Shown: positions 8,850 to 16,567 of the stretch, one piece after another | How the letters are laid out: each line of letters starts with the position of its first letter | Numbering within the stretch: position 1 is the first letter of the stretch | NCBI GenBank assembly: GCA_029239975.1 | Contig: JARBTX010000028.1 | Span: 1-44,291 of the forward strand | Reading direction: 5' to 3' | Length of the DNA: 44,291 nucleotides | Origin: Anaerocolumna sp. | GTDB lineage: Bacteria; Bacillota; Clostridia; Lachnospirales; Lachnospiraceae | Made by a program: the position numbers and the translations under genes | Notes under the pieces: generated by a model | The model's input: only the letters and a program-made list of their open reading frames with translations | What the model was told of the DNA's origin: nothing | Databases searched by the model: none

Positions 8850-11708
8850 TTACTCTACTCCTATAAACTGTATTCCATCTAAAACCGGTTCATCTTCCAA
8901 TGCTTCTATTAATAGAATTAATTCATTGCTTTCCTTCAAGTAACTCTTTGGTAAATATAATATAGAATCATCTCCACCACGAAACTCTGGACGGATATCT
9001 GACGGAAGCCATAGGCGCCCAATCATCTTACCATTCAATTGTACTAATACTTTTACGTTTTTACCTTTAAGTAATAATTTTAATCCCATTTCCTGTTGTT
9101 TTGTAATCTCAAAGTCTGCACATATTATTGTCACTTCGCCAGGTTCTAAGTTAACGTTAGAAAGCATTGTTAAATCTTCATATTTCTTATCATCAATTAA
9201 AGTTGTATATTCTAATATAGCTCTTTCATCTGCTCCATGACAATTAATATCTGATATTTGTCTTCCTTCATATAATATAACCACAGAATCTTTTGATTCT
9301 TGAATTGTTTTTTGTTCTAGGTAAATAGCCAATTCTATTTCTCTCTTATTACAATACTCATCTAAAGAAACTGCTGCGTTATATGGTTGAATATCTTGTA
9401 CATAATTACCATTTACAAAAACTTTTCCAAATGATTTAAATCCTTTTAATTCAAGCACCATTGCATTACAATTTGGAGATAATTTTATTTTTCTTTTATA
9501 AATTCCCTTTTGTGGTTGCTCTGGATTATTATACGCCGTGAATTTAATAATAGAATTATATTTATCTTTTTCTGATATTAGGGTTACACACTCACTTGGC
9601 AATTCATCTTTACAATAGCACCAGTATTCTGTAAGATCAGTTATATTTGTAATTAATGCCAATCCTTTTATCCCTTTTTTACTTCTAATATCCATTGCAG
9701 GAAGTCTAGAGTCAGAAAAATTGCTGTGACCCCAAATTTCACATCTTACCCCTAGTTTTAAGCTAGATTCATTCAATATATGTGGTTCCTTTATAAATTT
9801 ATGAGTACCATCTCCGATAATTGTTTTTAAATAACAGTTATTTTTATATAAATGAATAATATCCATTCCATTATAAATCATATAACCCAATGCACGTTCC
9901 TTATCATACAGGTTAACATTTCCTTCATACCAGCCATATCCGCGGTAATATCCCATGTCTTCCATGTTTTTACATTGGTTGAGTTTATTGCTATGATTAC
10001 CACATAACCCTTTTCCCATATCAGGTAAAGAGTGTTGTTTCAATTTTAGCTCATGAAATTCTATTACTTTGCTTTCACTTTTATTTACACGCATGTTGGT
10101 TGATAATTCATTTACCTTATTCTCTTGATTATTCCATGGAAATACTTTTGTTTTTAAGCCTTGTACCGCATTTGCACGAGATGTTATGTAAAGATGAATC
10201 TTTTTTCCGTTATTTAATGTTACAACTACATTACCATCTTGTTGCTTATTCTCTTTATAAAGTATAACTAAAGTACCTTCCGTTTCATATTGCATGTTTT
10301 CTACCATAATATCTACAATATTCTGGTTGGTTAAAGCAATTTCTGCCTGATGATTAGAATGTAAAAGTAGATTTAATGTGTCAAATGCAAACTCGGAATA
10401 ACAAATTTCTGCTGTACTATACGCTATTTTACAGCCAAGGTCAAAGTTATCTCGATTAGATAAAGGTAAATCAAAAGGTATAATTGGACACTCTAATGGA
10501 TTAACTTCAAAAGATGTATACACTGGTCTATTTTTTTCATTATATAAAAAATTTATATAACCTATTTTTTCATCTACATTAGCTATTGCTGCAAATTTAC
10601 CACCATTATTACATCGAAGTGTTCGATGAATACCACTTGATAGTTTACAGTCAGCAGATATATTAAGCTCTTGTTCCATTTGACTTACACTTGTACTAAT
10701 TTCTTCCTCAAAACACGTAATTAACCCACTGAATAGGTAAGCTTCATCATACTCTTTCGATACTTCCCCTTGTGGATTTATCATACCATTTAATTGATAA
10801 TCATGAGTCATATAAGTCATCGGACTTCCCCAATTATTAACTGAAGTTGTGAACCCAAAATCAGTCCCACTCACCTGATTATATGGTGCTATAAACTTAG
10901 CACCTGCAATTAATTCTCGTCGTAAAATAAAGTGAAGTGTACTTGTTTCAGTAATGCATAAAGGTAGATCCATCTCACGGAAAGTTTCCAAGTAATGATT
11001 TATTTTATCTTCTAGTGAAATTTCACTCATATCTGGGTAAAGATTTATGGTAGGTATAACCCCATCGACTAATCCACCGGCTCCTTTTATATCACATTGA
11101 CCTGCACATACTACAATCGGTACATTAATTCCTAACTCGATTGCATAATTTCTTAACGTTTGAATATATGGTTCAACCTGCTTACAGTCATAAAAATCTA
11201 ACTCATTTTCTATTTGGACTGCAATAACAGTTCCTTGTTTTCCTAATTGATAATTCGCTATGATAGGCATGATTTTTTCATACCATTTTCTTACATAGGA
11301 TAAATATATTTCGTTATAATCTCTTAATATCAAATTCTCTTTTGTTAACAGGTATGCTGGTAAAGAACCCATGTCCCATTCTGAACATATATAAGGTCCT
11401 GGTCTTGCAATTACCCATAGTTCTAATTCTCTTGCTAATGTAAGAAAATAAATAACATCTTTCTCACCAGAAAAATTCCAATCATCTTCTTCTAATTCGT
11501 GATAATTCCATGGAAAATAAATATCAATACAATTATAACCTGCTGCTTTTACTTTTTCTAAACGATCCTTCCACTCATGACTAGGAATTCTAAAATAAAA
11601 AACAGATGCACACAACACGATTCGTGGCTTATTTTCTATTACTATTCTGTCTGCCAAAAATGTTACCATATTTGAATCTTGATTCTCTGACTGTTTCATA
11701 TCCGCCAC
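8850..11708 (-). CDS. Large divergent GH35 beta-galactosidase-like protein
   Basis: A 952-residue protein with an N-terminal GH35 TIM barrel (about 15-340) and a long beta-rich C-terminal part (about 350-952) probably made of jelly-roll domains. GH35 landmarks are ARPGPYICSEWDMGSLPAYL, acid/base Glu169 in QIENEL, and candidate nucleophile Glu254 in PLCITETS, where canonical enzymes have MEFWIGW-like sequence. It is 200-370 residues longer than usual bacterial GH35 and has no signal peptide, so it should be cytoplasmic. The call uses the GTG at 11708, 4 nt after AAGGAG; the ATG at 11699 is an alternative. No clear terminator or promoter was found. Its substrate is probably a beta-galactoside but the altered active-site surroundings leave this open. 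Confidence 0.8.
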   Translation of the reverse strand: MADMKQSENQDSNMVTFLADRIVIENKPRIVLCASVFYFRIPSHEWKDRLEKVKAAGYNCIDIYFPWNYHELEEDDWNFSGEKDVIYFLTLARELELWVIARPGPYICSEWDMGSLPAYLLTKENLILRDYNEIYLSYVRKWYEKIMPIIANYQLGKQGTVIAVQIENELDFYDCKQVEPYIQTLRNYAIELGINVPIVVCAGQCDIKGAGGLVDGVIPTINLYPDMSEISLEDKINHYLETFREMDLPLCITETSTLHFILRRELIAGAKFIAPYNQVSGTDFGFTTSVNNWGSPMTYMTHDYQLNGMINPQGEVSKEYDEAYLFSGLITCFEEEISTSVSQMEQELNISADCKLSSGIHRTLRCNNGGKFAAIANVDEKIGYINFLYNEKNRPVYTSFEVNPLECPIIPFDLPLSNRDNFDLGCKIAYSTAEICYSEFAFDTLNLLLHSNHQAEIALTNQNIVDIMVENMQYETEGTLVILYKENKQQDGNVVVTLNNGKKIHLYITSRANAVQGLKTKVFPWNNQENKVNELSTNMRVNKSESKVIEFHELKLKQHSLPDMGKGLCGNHSNKLNQCKNMEDMGYYRGYGWYEGNVNLYDKERALGYMIYNGMDIIHLYKNNCYLKTIIGDGTHKFIKEPHILNESSLKLGVRCEIWGHSNFSDSRLPAMDIRSKKGIKGLALITNITDLTEYWCYCKDELPSECVTLISEKDKYNSIIKFTAYNNPEQPQKGIYKRKIKLSPNCNAMVLELKGFKSFGKVFVNGNYVQDIQPYNAAVSLDEYCNKREIELAIYLEQKTIQESKDSVVILYEGRQISDINCHGADERAILEYTTLIDDKKYEDLTMLSNVNLEPGEVTIICADFEITKQQEMGLKLLLKGKNVKVLVQLNGKMIGRLWLPSDIRPEFRGGDDSILYLPKSYLKESNELILLIEALEDEPVLDGIQFIGVE

Positions 11709-11793
11709 TTTTCTCCTTAATTAATTGATAACTATAGGTAAATGCCAAACATCAATAATATAATTATTACTTATACAACACATACAATTTTAT

Positions 11794-11886
11794 AGCTGAA
11801 TCTTAACTGCTAGGGCAACTGAAACTAGAAAATTCGTATATACTGTTTAAGAAATTCGTTAAACTATATAATTTCGCAATTGCCTA
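11794..11886 (-). repeat. Diverged half-copy of the palindromic repeat family found at 32.8-33.25 kb
   Basis: The plus strand here (AGCTGAATCTT, then CTAGGGCAACTGAA, CTAGAAAATTCGTAT and TTTCGCAATTGCCTAT) matches the reverse complement of the first half of the repeats at 32837-33251 over about 90 bp with scattered substitutions. A 274-bp MITE is inserted immediately next to its outer end. Confidence 0.75.
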
Positions 11887-12171
11887 TTTGGATTCGGGTG
11901 TCAAAAGCCCTTCAATAAACTTATCTTCGTCAAATTGCACATATACGCACTTAACTTTGCGTGATGTAAATAAAAAGTTAATGAGCAACTGTCATGAAGT
12001 CGTTGGTACTTAGACCCTGTATTTTAGGGGCTTATGTACCATTACGAACTTCATTCAAGCGAGAGCGTGTTGCGAATTATTTTTTATTTACATCACGCAT
12101 TGATAAGTTGAATTGTGCAAATTGACGTATATTAATTTTAAATTGGGCTTTTGACACCCGAATCCTATTTG
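11884..12171. mobile_element. 274-bp palindromic MITE with 7-bp target duplication
   Basis: Terminal inverted repeats GATTCGGGTGTCAAAAGCCC (11891-11910) and its exact complement (12145-12164) bound a 274-bp element. It is flanked by the direct repeat CTATTTG at 11884-11890 and 12165-12171. Inside, the two halves stay largely complementary: GCGTGATGTAAATAAAAA at about 11961 pairs with its complement ending near 12100, the CGTCAAATTGCACA region pairs with TGTGCAAATTGACG, and a central GGTAC...GTACC stem closes at about 12025. No transposase reading frame is present, so it must have moved with a helper. Which transposase family is unknown. Confidence 0.85.
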
Positions 12172-12211
12172 CATAACTACCTTTAAGCAGTAAATCATAG
12201 CCTAAAGTTTA

Positions 12212-12276
12212 GAAAAAGCTTCATATAAGTGTTTATCAGTATTAATAACACATGATACACTACCTATATGAAGCTT
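12212..12276 (-). terminator. Terminator of the ABC importer operon
   Basis: Arms 12216-12237 and 12253-12275 (AAGCTTCATATA core, near-perfect over about 22 bp) form a long hairpin. On the minus strand it is followed by TTTTTC. It lies 135 bp after the solute-binding protein gene; the stretch 12277-12410 holds nothing else recognisable. Confidence 0.75.
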
Positions 12277-12410
12277 AAGTACTACTATAATTTATTTGTA
12301 ATAATTAATTCACGCTTTCATTATTTCATTTTATAATACGTTGGGTTTTAGTAGTGCTATTATCTAGAACTTACGATTTCTATTATTATGAAAACATAAT
12401 GCAATCTTTA

Positions 12411-14045
12411 TTATTTGCCTAAGTATGCTTTATAAGCAGTTAATTGTTCTTGAAGAACTTTATATACTTCATCATATCCAGCATCTTTCATAGCTTTTCT
12501 AAAGTCAGCAACTGCTTGCTCAGGATCACCTGCTTTACCAAATGCAATCGCTGTTACATAGCTACTAAATACATCTGACATATTAGACATATAAGAAGAG
12601 ATTTCATCCGTATTAAATACTAATTGTGAATATGGATAATCAATGGAATAAGATGAATAATCAGCAAAAATCTGATCTTTACCTTCATACCATGTTGCAT
12701 TATCAAGTTCTAAGTTATCATTTCTTCCATACCAGAAGTTAGGGCTATAAGAATCATTTGTTTCATCATAACCTTCTGGACGATCTAATTTACCATCAGA
12801 TGTGATAACATATTGAGTTCCTTCAATACCATAGTTAAATAAACGATAGATTTCTTCATCATTACGTAATAAATCATATACCATTAATGCTCTTTCAGGA
12901 TGTTGAGAAGCAGCACCTACTGCTAATGCACCGTGAGTGATAACTAGATTCATTAAGTTCTTACTTGGTTCAGAGAAAGAGAAGAATTGTACATCAGAAC
13001 CAGGTTGTTTTTCATCCATTTGTGGACGAACTGTTGTGTAATATGTTTGTGTATGATGTTGGTCTGCACCAGTTTGGCCTGCATACATTTCTTCACGAGT
13101 ATCACCAGTGTAGTTAAGAACGTCTTCTCTCCAGTAACCAGCATCGCCCCACTCTTTCATCATCTTAGCAAAGTCAACATATTCTTGACCTTCCATATAT
13201 GGAGAAACAAGTGTAAACATATCATCTTTACTAGCACCAAAGAAAATTGGAACATCTAAGCCATCAATGAATAAATTCTGTGTATTAGATTGGAAGTAAC
13301 CACCTGCAAGCTGTTGACCAAATGCTTGACCACTTGCGGATGCATCCCATGGAATAACATCAGGGAAATTCGCTTTAACACCAGCAAAGTATTGACCTAA
13401 TTCTGTAAAGCTATGAACACCATTTGTTAAACCAAATTGTTTTGCCCAATCTCCACGGTACATAAATCCATGATTTGTCCATTGAGCGTAATTATCTTCA
13501 GGAATTAAGTAAATCTTTCCGTCAAGTTTACACATATTCCAGTGATCTGCAGATACGGATTCCCAAGTTTTTGGAGCATATGTCTTTAACATATCTTCAG
13601 AAAGTTCTAAGGAAGCACCTTTCTTAGAGTTTGGCCATGCATCTAACCAGTCAGTTGCAGTTCCGATTAAATCAATTGTGTTATCACCGGAAGCAAGTAA
13701 TAAGTTGTATTGTGTTTGCCAATCTGCCCATTCTACCCAATATAATTCAAGTTCTGCGTTTACTTTTTCAGTTAATTTCTTATTTAATTCAGCCATTACT
13801 GTTTCTAATTGACCATTTGTTGGTTTATTACCCAATACTACAAACTTAATTGTTACATGCTCTGAAGTGTCAATTGCAGCATCTCCTGTGGATGCACCGT
13901 CATTTGATGCATTGTCTGTTGAACCTTCTGTAGTGTCTTTTGAGTCGTTAGATGTAGTATCCTTGGATTTACCACATGCTGTTAAACTCAACACCATTAC
14001 TAAAACTAGCATTAAACTAAATAACTTCTTCATCGTTTTCCCCAT
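12411..14045 (-). CDS. ABC transporter sugar-binding lipoprotein (LplA/YtcQ type)
   Basis: A 544-residue extracellular solute-binding protein. The signal peptide ends in lipobox LTAC with Cys24 as the lipidation site, followed by a Ser/Asp/Thr/Asn-rich linker (about 25-55). Size and the C-terminal helix region (AVADFRKAMKDAGYDEVYK) fit the large clostridial/Bacillus LplA-like binding proteins that work with LplB and YtcP-type permeases and often bind oligosaccharides. The ATG at 14045 follows AGGAGGAAACAAA; an upstream in-frame ATG at 14069 precedes that site. It is the third gene of the importer operon. No ATPase gene is present, so a shared MsmK/UgpC-type ATPase encoded elsewhere is expected. 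Confidence 0.9.
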   Translation of the reverse strand: MGKTMKKLFSLMLVLVMVLSLTACGKSKDTTSNDSKDTTEGSTDNASNDGASTGDAAIDTSEHVTIKFVVLGNKPTNGQLETVMAELNKKLTEKVNAELELYWVEWADWQTQYNLLLASGDNTIDLIGTATDWLDAWPNSKKGASLELSEDMLKTYAPKTWESVSADHWNMCKLDGKIYLIPEDNYAQWTNHGFMYRGDWAKQFGLTNGVHSFTELGQYFAGVKANFPDVIPWDASASGQAFGQQLAGGYFQSNTQNLFIDGLDVPIFFGASKDDMFTLVSPYMEGQEYVDFAKMMKEWGDAGYWREDVLNYTGDTREEMYAGQTGADQHHTQTYYTTVRPQMDEKQPGSDVQFFSFSEPSKNLMNLVITHGALAVGAASQHPERALMVYDLLRNDEEIYRLFNYGIEGTQYVITSDGKLDRPEGYDETNDSYSPNFWYGRNDNLELDNATWYEGKDQIFADYSSYSIDYPYSQLVFNTDEISSYMSNMSDVFSSYVTAIAFGKAGDPEQAVADFRKAMKDAGYDEVYKVLQEQLTAYKAYLGK

Positions 14046-14118
14046 TTTGTTTCCTCCTATTTTTTTCATTGTTAGCTTCTATGTGCACTTCGTTTCTACG
14101 AAGTTAACATCAACTTAA

Positions 14119-15033
14119 TCATCCTTTTACAGCACCTACTGTGATACCTGCAATAAAGTATTTTTGAACGAATGGATATAGAAAAATAATTGGACCGGTT
14201 GCTACTACTGCAGTTGCCATCTTTAATGTTTCAAGTGGAAGTGATGTAACTGGTACATTAGAGCCTGCAACTGAGTTTCTTAATGATTGAACTTCGTTAA
14301 TAATCTTATATAAATGGTATTGTAACGGTCTAAACTTAACCGATGGTGACAAAAATAACATGGAGTTATACCATTCATTCCAATAAGCTAAAGCTAAAAA
14401 TAAACCGATTGTTGCTAGTGCTGGTTTTAACATTGGTAATATAAGTTTTATGAATATAGTAACATCACCTGCACCATCAATCGTTCCGGATTCTGTTATC
14501 TCAAACGGTATAGATTTGATAAAATTCTTCATTAAGATAATCAACCATGGTGACATTAAAAGTGGTAAAAATACTGCTAAATAGTTATCTTTTAAACCTA
14601 AGTATTTTGAAATTAATAAGTAAAATGGTACCAAACCACCTGAAAATAAAGTTGTAAAATATATGTAGAATGATATTTGATTACGGAATGGAAAATCCTT
14701 TCTCTGTAATGCATATCCAGTCATTGATATGATAAATAAACCAAGTGCGGTACCAGCTCCTGTCATGATAATTGTAACTACATAGGATCCTATTAATTGT
14801 TCTGAATTACGAAATAGTAGATCATAAGCAAAAGTAGTAAAGCCTTTTGGTATTAAAGCAAATCCTGTCTTTGTTATTAATCTCTCTGTACTAAAGGATG
14901 TAGAAATCATTAAGATAAAGGGAACTAAACAGGCTACTGAAAATATAGATATCATGATATAGGCAAACCCTCTAACGATTAGATCAGCTTTATCTAATTT
15001 AATTTTATTTTTATGTGCGGTCCTTGTTTTCAT
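14119..15033 (-). CDS. Carbohydrate ABC transporter permease (YtcP/LplC type)
   Basis: A 304-residue inner-membrane permease with about six transmembrane helices. The coupling loop EITESGTIDGAGDVTIFIKLILPMLKP matches the EAA motif that contacts the ATPase. The C-terminal FLYPFVQKYFIAGITVGAVKG ending is typical of the CUT1 permease family of this LplC/YtcP branch. GGAGGAGA precedes the ATG. It lies 73 bp before the binding-protein gene and 119 bp after the first permease and belongs to the same transcript. Confidence 0.92.
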   Translation of the reverse strand: MKTRTAHKNKIKLDKADLIVRGFAYIMISIFSVACLVPFILMISTSFSTERLITKTGFALIPKGFTTFAYDLLFRNSEQLIGSYVVTIIMTGAGTALGLFIISMTGYALQRKDFPFRNQISFYIYFTTLFSGGLVPFYLLISKYLGLKDNYLAVFLPLLMSPWLIILMKNFIKSIPFEITESGTIDGAGDVTIFIKLILPMLKPALATIGLFLALAYWNEWYNSMLFLSPSVKFRPLQYHLYKIINEVQSLRNSVAGSNVPVTSLPLETLKMATAVVATGPIIFLYPFVQKYFIAGITVGAVKG

Positions 15034-15118
15034 ATTATCTCCTCCAATTTATCGAAACGCTGAGAATTTGTGCTTTGGCACAATATTTGCAAAGTGAATT
15101 GTCTTAATTAATCATTAC

Positions 15119-15140
15119 GTGAAAAATCTTTATTTTTCAC
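15119..15140. other. Small hairpin between the permease genes
   Basis: GTGAAAAAT and ATTTTTCAC flank a 4-nt loop in the 119-bp intercistronic gap. It could be an RNA-stability or processing element that sets different levels for the permeases and binding protein; no T-tract of a terminator is seen. Confidence 0.45.
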
Positions 15141-15152
15141 ATAGTGCTCATA

Positions 15153-16115
15153 TTAGAACAATGCATAATCATTATCAATTTTCTTTGCGATCCAGTTACA
15201 AACCATAACAACGATAAACCCAAATATGGATTGATATAAACCAACTGCACTTGCTTGTGTAAAGTTAAAGTTATTCATCATGGACCTGAATACATAAGTT
15301 TCTATAATATCTGTGGTTGGGAATAACATTTTATTGGATGGCCCAATAATGTTATAAAATAAACCAAAATTACCTTTAATTATGGAACCCATAGAAAATA
15401 AGAGTAATATAACCACGGTTGGTTTTAAATTTGGCAAAATAATGTAGCGAATCTTTTGGAATGCATTCACACCGTCAACTTTTGCTGCTTCTATCATTTC
15501 TGCATCGATACCCATAATTGCTGCAAAGTATACGATAGAACCATAACCAGTTTGCTGCCACAAATGAACTAAAACGATGATAAATGGCCAAACGTGTTTA
15601 TTTGAATACACTTTAATTGGTGTTCCATCAAAAGATCTGATTATACTATTAATAAATCCATAGTCAAAATTTAATAAATTATAAAGGAGTAAACCAACTA
15701 ATACAGCGGAAATAAAGTATGGTAAAAACATAAATGTCTGGGTTACCTTTTTAAAATACTTACTGCGTATCTCATTTAATAAAATCGCCACAAAAATTTG
15801 AAGCGTATTACCAAGTATTATAAAGGCAATATTATATAAAATACTATTTCTCGTTAACATAGTGATTTTACCTGACGTAAATAAGAATTTAAAATTATCA
15901 AATCCTATAAAGTCACTACCAAATATACCCTTTGCATAATTAAAATTCGTAAAAGCTATGTACACACCAGGCATTGGTATATATGAAAAAATAAAGAAAA
16001 ATAAAATAGCTGGTGTACACATTAATAATAGCACCCTATACTTATAAACCTTCTGCCAAAATGTTAGTTGCCTCCCTATTTTTGGATGTTTTGTTCTTCC
16101 TTTTTCCCTCTTCAT
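15153..16115 (-). CDS. Carbohydrate ABC transporter permease (LplB type)
   Basis: A 320-residue membrane permease, partner of the YtcP-type protein downstream. About six transmembrane helices follow a basic N-terminus. The coupling helix region (DAEMIEAAKVDGVNAFQKIRYIILPNLKP) is a clear EAA motif. FIFSYIPMPGVYIAFTNF near residue 41 is a typical LplB-family first helix and loop. GGAGGAG lies upstream of the ATG. It is the first gene of the importer operon, with promoter and two operators in the 452-bp upstream region. Confidence 0.92.
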   Translation of the reverse strand: MKREKGRTKHPKIGRQLTFWQKVYKYRVLLLMCTPAILFFFIFSYIPMPGVYIAFTNFNYAKGIFGSDFIGFDNFKFLFTSGKITMLTRNSILYNIAFIILGNTLQIFVAILLNEIRSKYFKKVTQTFMFLPYFISAVLVGLLLYNLLNFDYGFINSIIRSFDGTPIKVYSNKHVWPFIIVLVHLWQQTGYGSIVYFAAIMGIDAEMIEAAKVDGVNAFQKIRYIILPNLKPTVVILLLFSMGSIIKGNFGLFYNIIGPSNKMLFPTTDIIETYVFRSMMNNFNFTQASAVGLYQSIFGFIVVMVCNWIAKKIDNDYALF

Positions 16116-16157
16116 GCTGCCACTCCTCCATACTTTTTTTATTCAAATTTCATCATT

Positions 16158-16171
16158 TGAAACCGCTTTCA
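16158..16171. promoter_or_regulatory. Second LacI-type operator in the importer leader
   Basis: TGAAACCGCTTTCA, 43 bp upstream of the first permease gene. Its centre is 133 bp from the operator at 16291-16304, so looping between the two is possible. The sequence also satisfies the general CcpA cre consensus. Confidence 0.65.
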
Positions 16172-16290
16172 CGCCATGATAAAAAAATATTTCCCGCTCA
16201 TAACAACTTAGTTTTTCTTCAAATTAACTTGTATTCTTGTATAATGATTTACGAAAACTTTTTTGTATATATTGTCGTATTTTTGAATAA

Positions 16291-16304
16291 TGAAATCGCT
16301 TTCA
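16291..16304. promoter_or_regulatory. LacI-type operator at the importer promoter
   Basis: TGAAATCGCTTTCA begins 7 bp after the -10 box at 16312-16317, covering the predicted transcription start. It is related to the dyads at 18919-18932 and 22776-22789. CcpA binding is an alternative because it also fits a cre site. Confidence 0.7.
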
Positions 16305-16311
16305 TATCATT

Positions 16312-16340
16312 ATTATAACAATTCAAAGTATATCTGTCAA
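16312..16340 (-). promoter_or_regulatory. Consensus sigma-A promoter of the ABC importer operon
   Basis: On the minus strand TTGACA (16340-16335), 17-bp spacer, TATAAT (16317-16312): a perfect match to consensus. Such a strong promoter fits repressor control. The rest of the 16116-16567 gap has no gene; a weak AAGGGG/CCCCTT stem at about 16527-16557 may end the chemoreceptor transcript. Confidence 0.88.
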
Positions 16341-16567
16341 TAAATAATTGAAATATTTTTATAATATTTTACTAAATTGACCGGACGTTTTTAACATCAT
16401 TCACAACATATTGGATAGGATGTTTTAGTAAATGTTCTTACGACTAGGATTTATTGAACAACCTACATTAACTATAAAAAATAATATAAATTAATAGAAT
16501 TGCATTTGCATTGATACCTAATACGAAAGGGGATGTTTTATTACAACAGAGCCCCTTAGGAATACTG

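Noticed and set aside
11891-12164. Complete insertion sequence
   Set aside because: The 274 bp are almost wholly self-complementary and carry no transposase reading frame, so only a MITE call is supported.
12953-14118. Several short open frames within and opposite the solute-binding protein and at its 5' end
   Set aside because: They overlap a clear 544-residue coding sequence in other frames, lack ribosome binding sites and have shadow-like composition.
16291-16304. Assigning the importer operator purely as a CcpA cre site
   Set aside because: It fits cre, but the same arrangement recurs at two other promoters, one of which (22776-22789) does not fit cre, so a dedicated LacI regulator explains the set better. 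Dual control remains possible.
16527-16557. Strong terminator after the chemoreceptor
   Set aside because: An AAGGGG/CCCCTT stem of about six pairs with a long loop and no T-tract is too weak to call with confidence.
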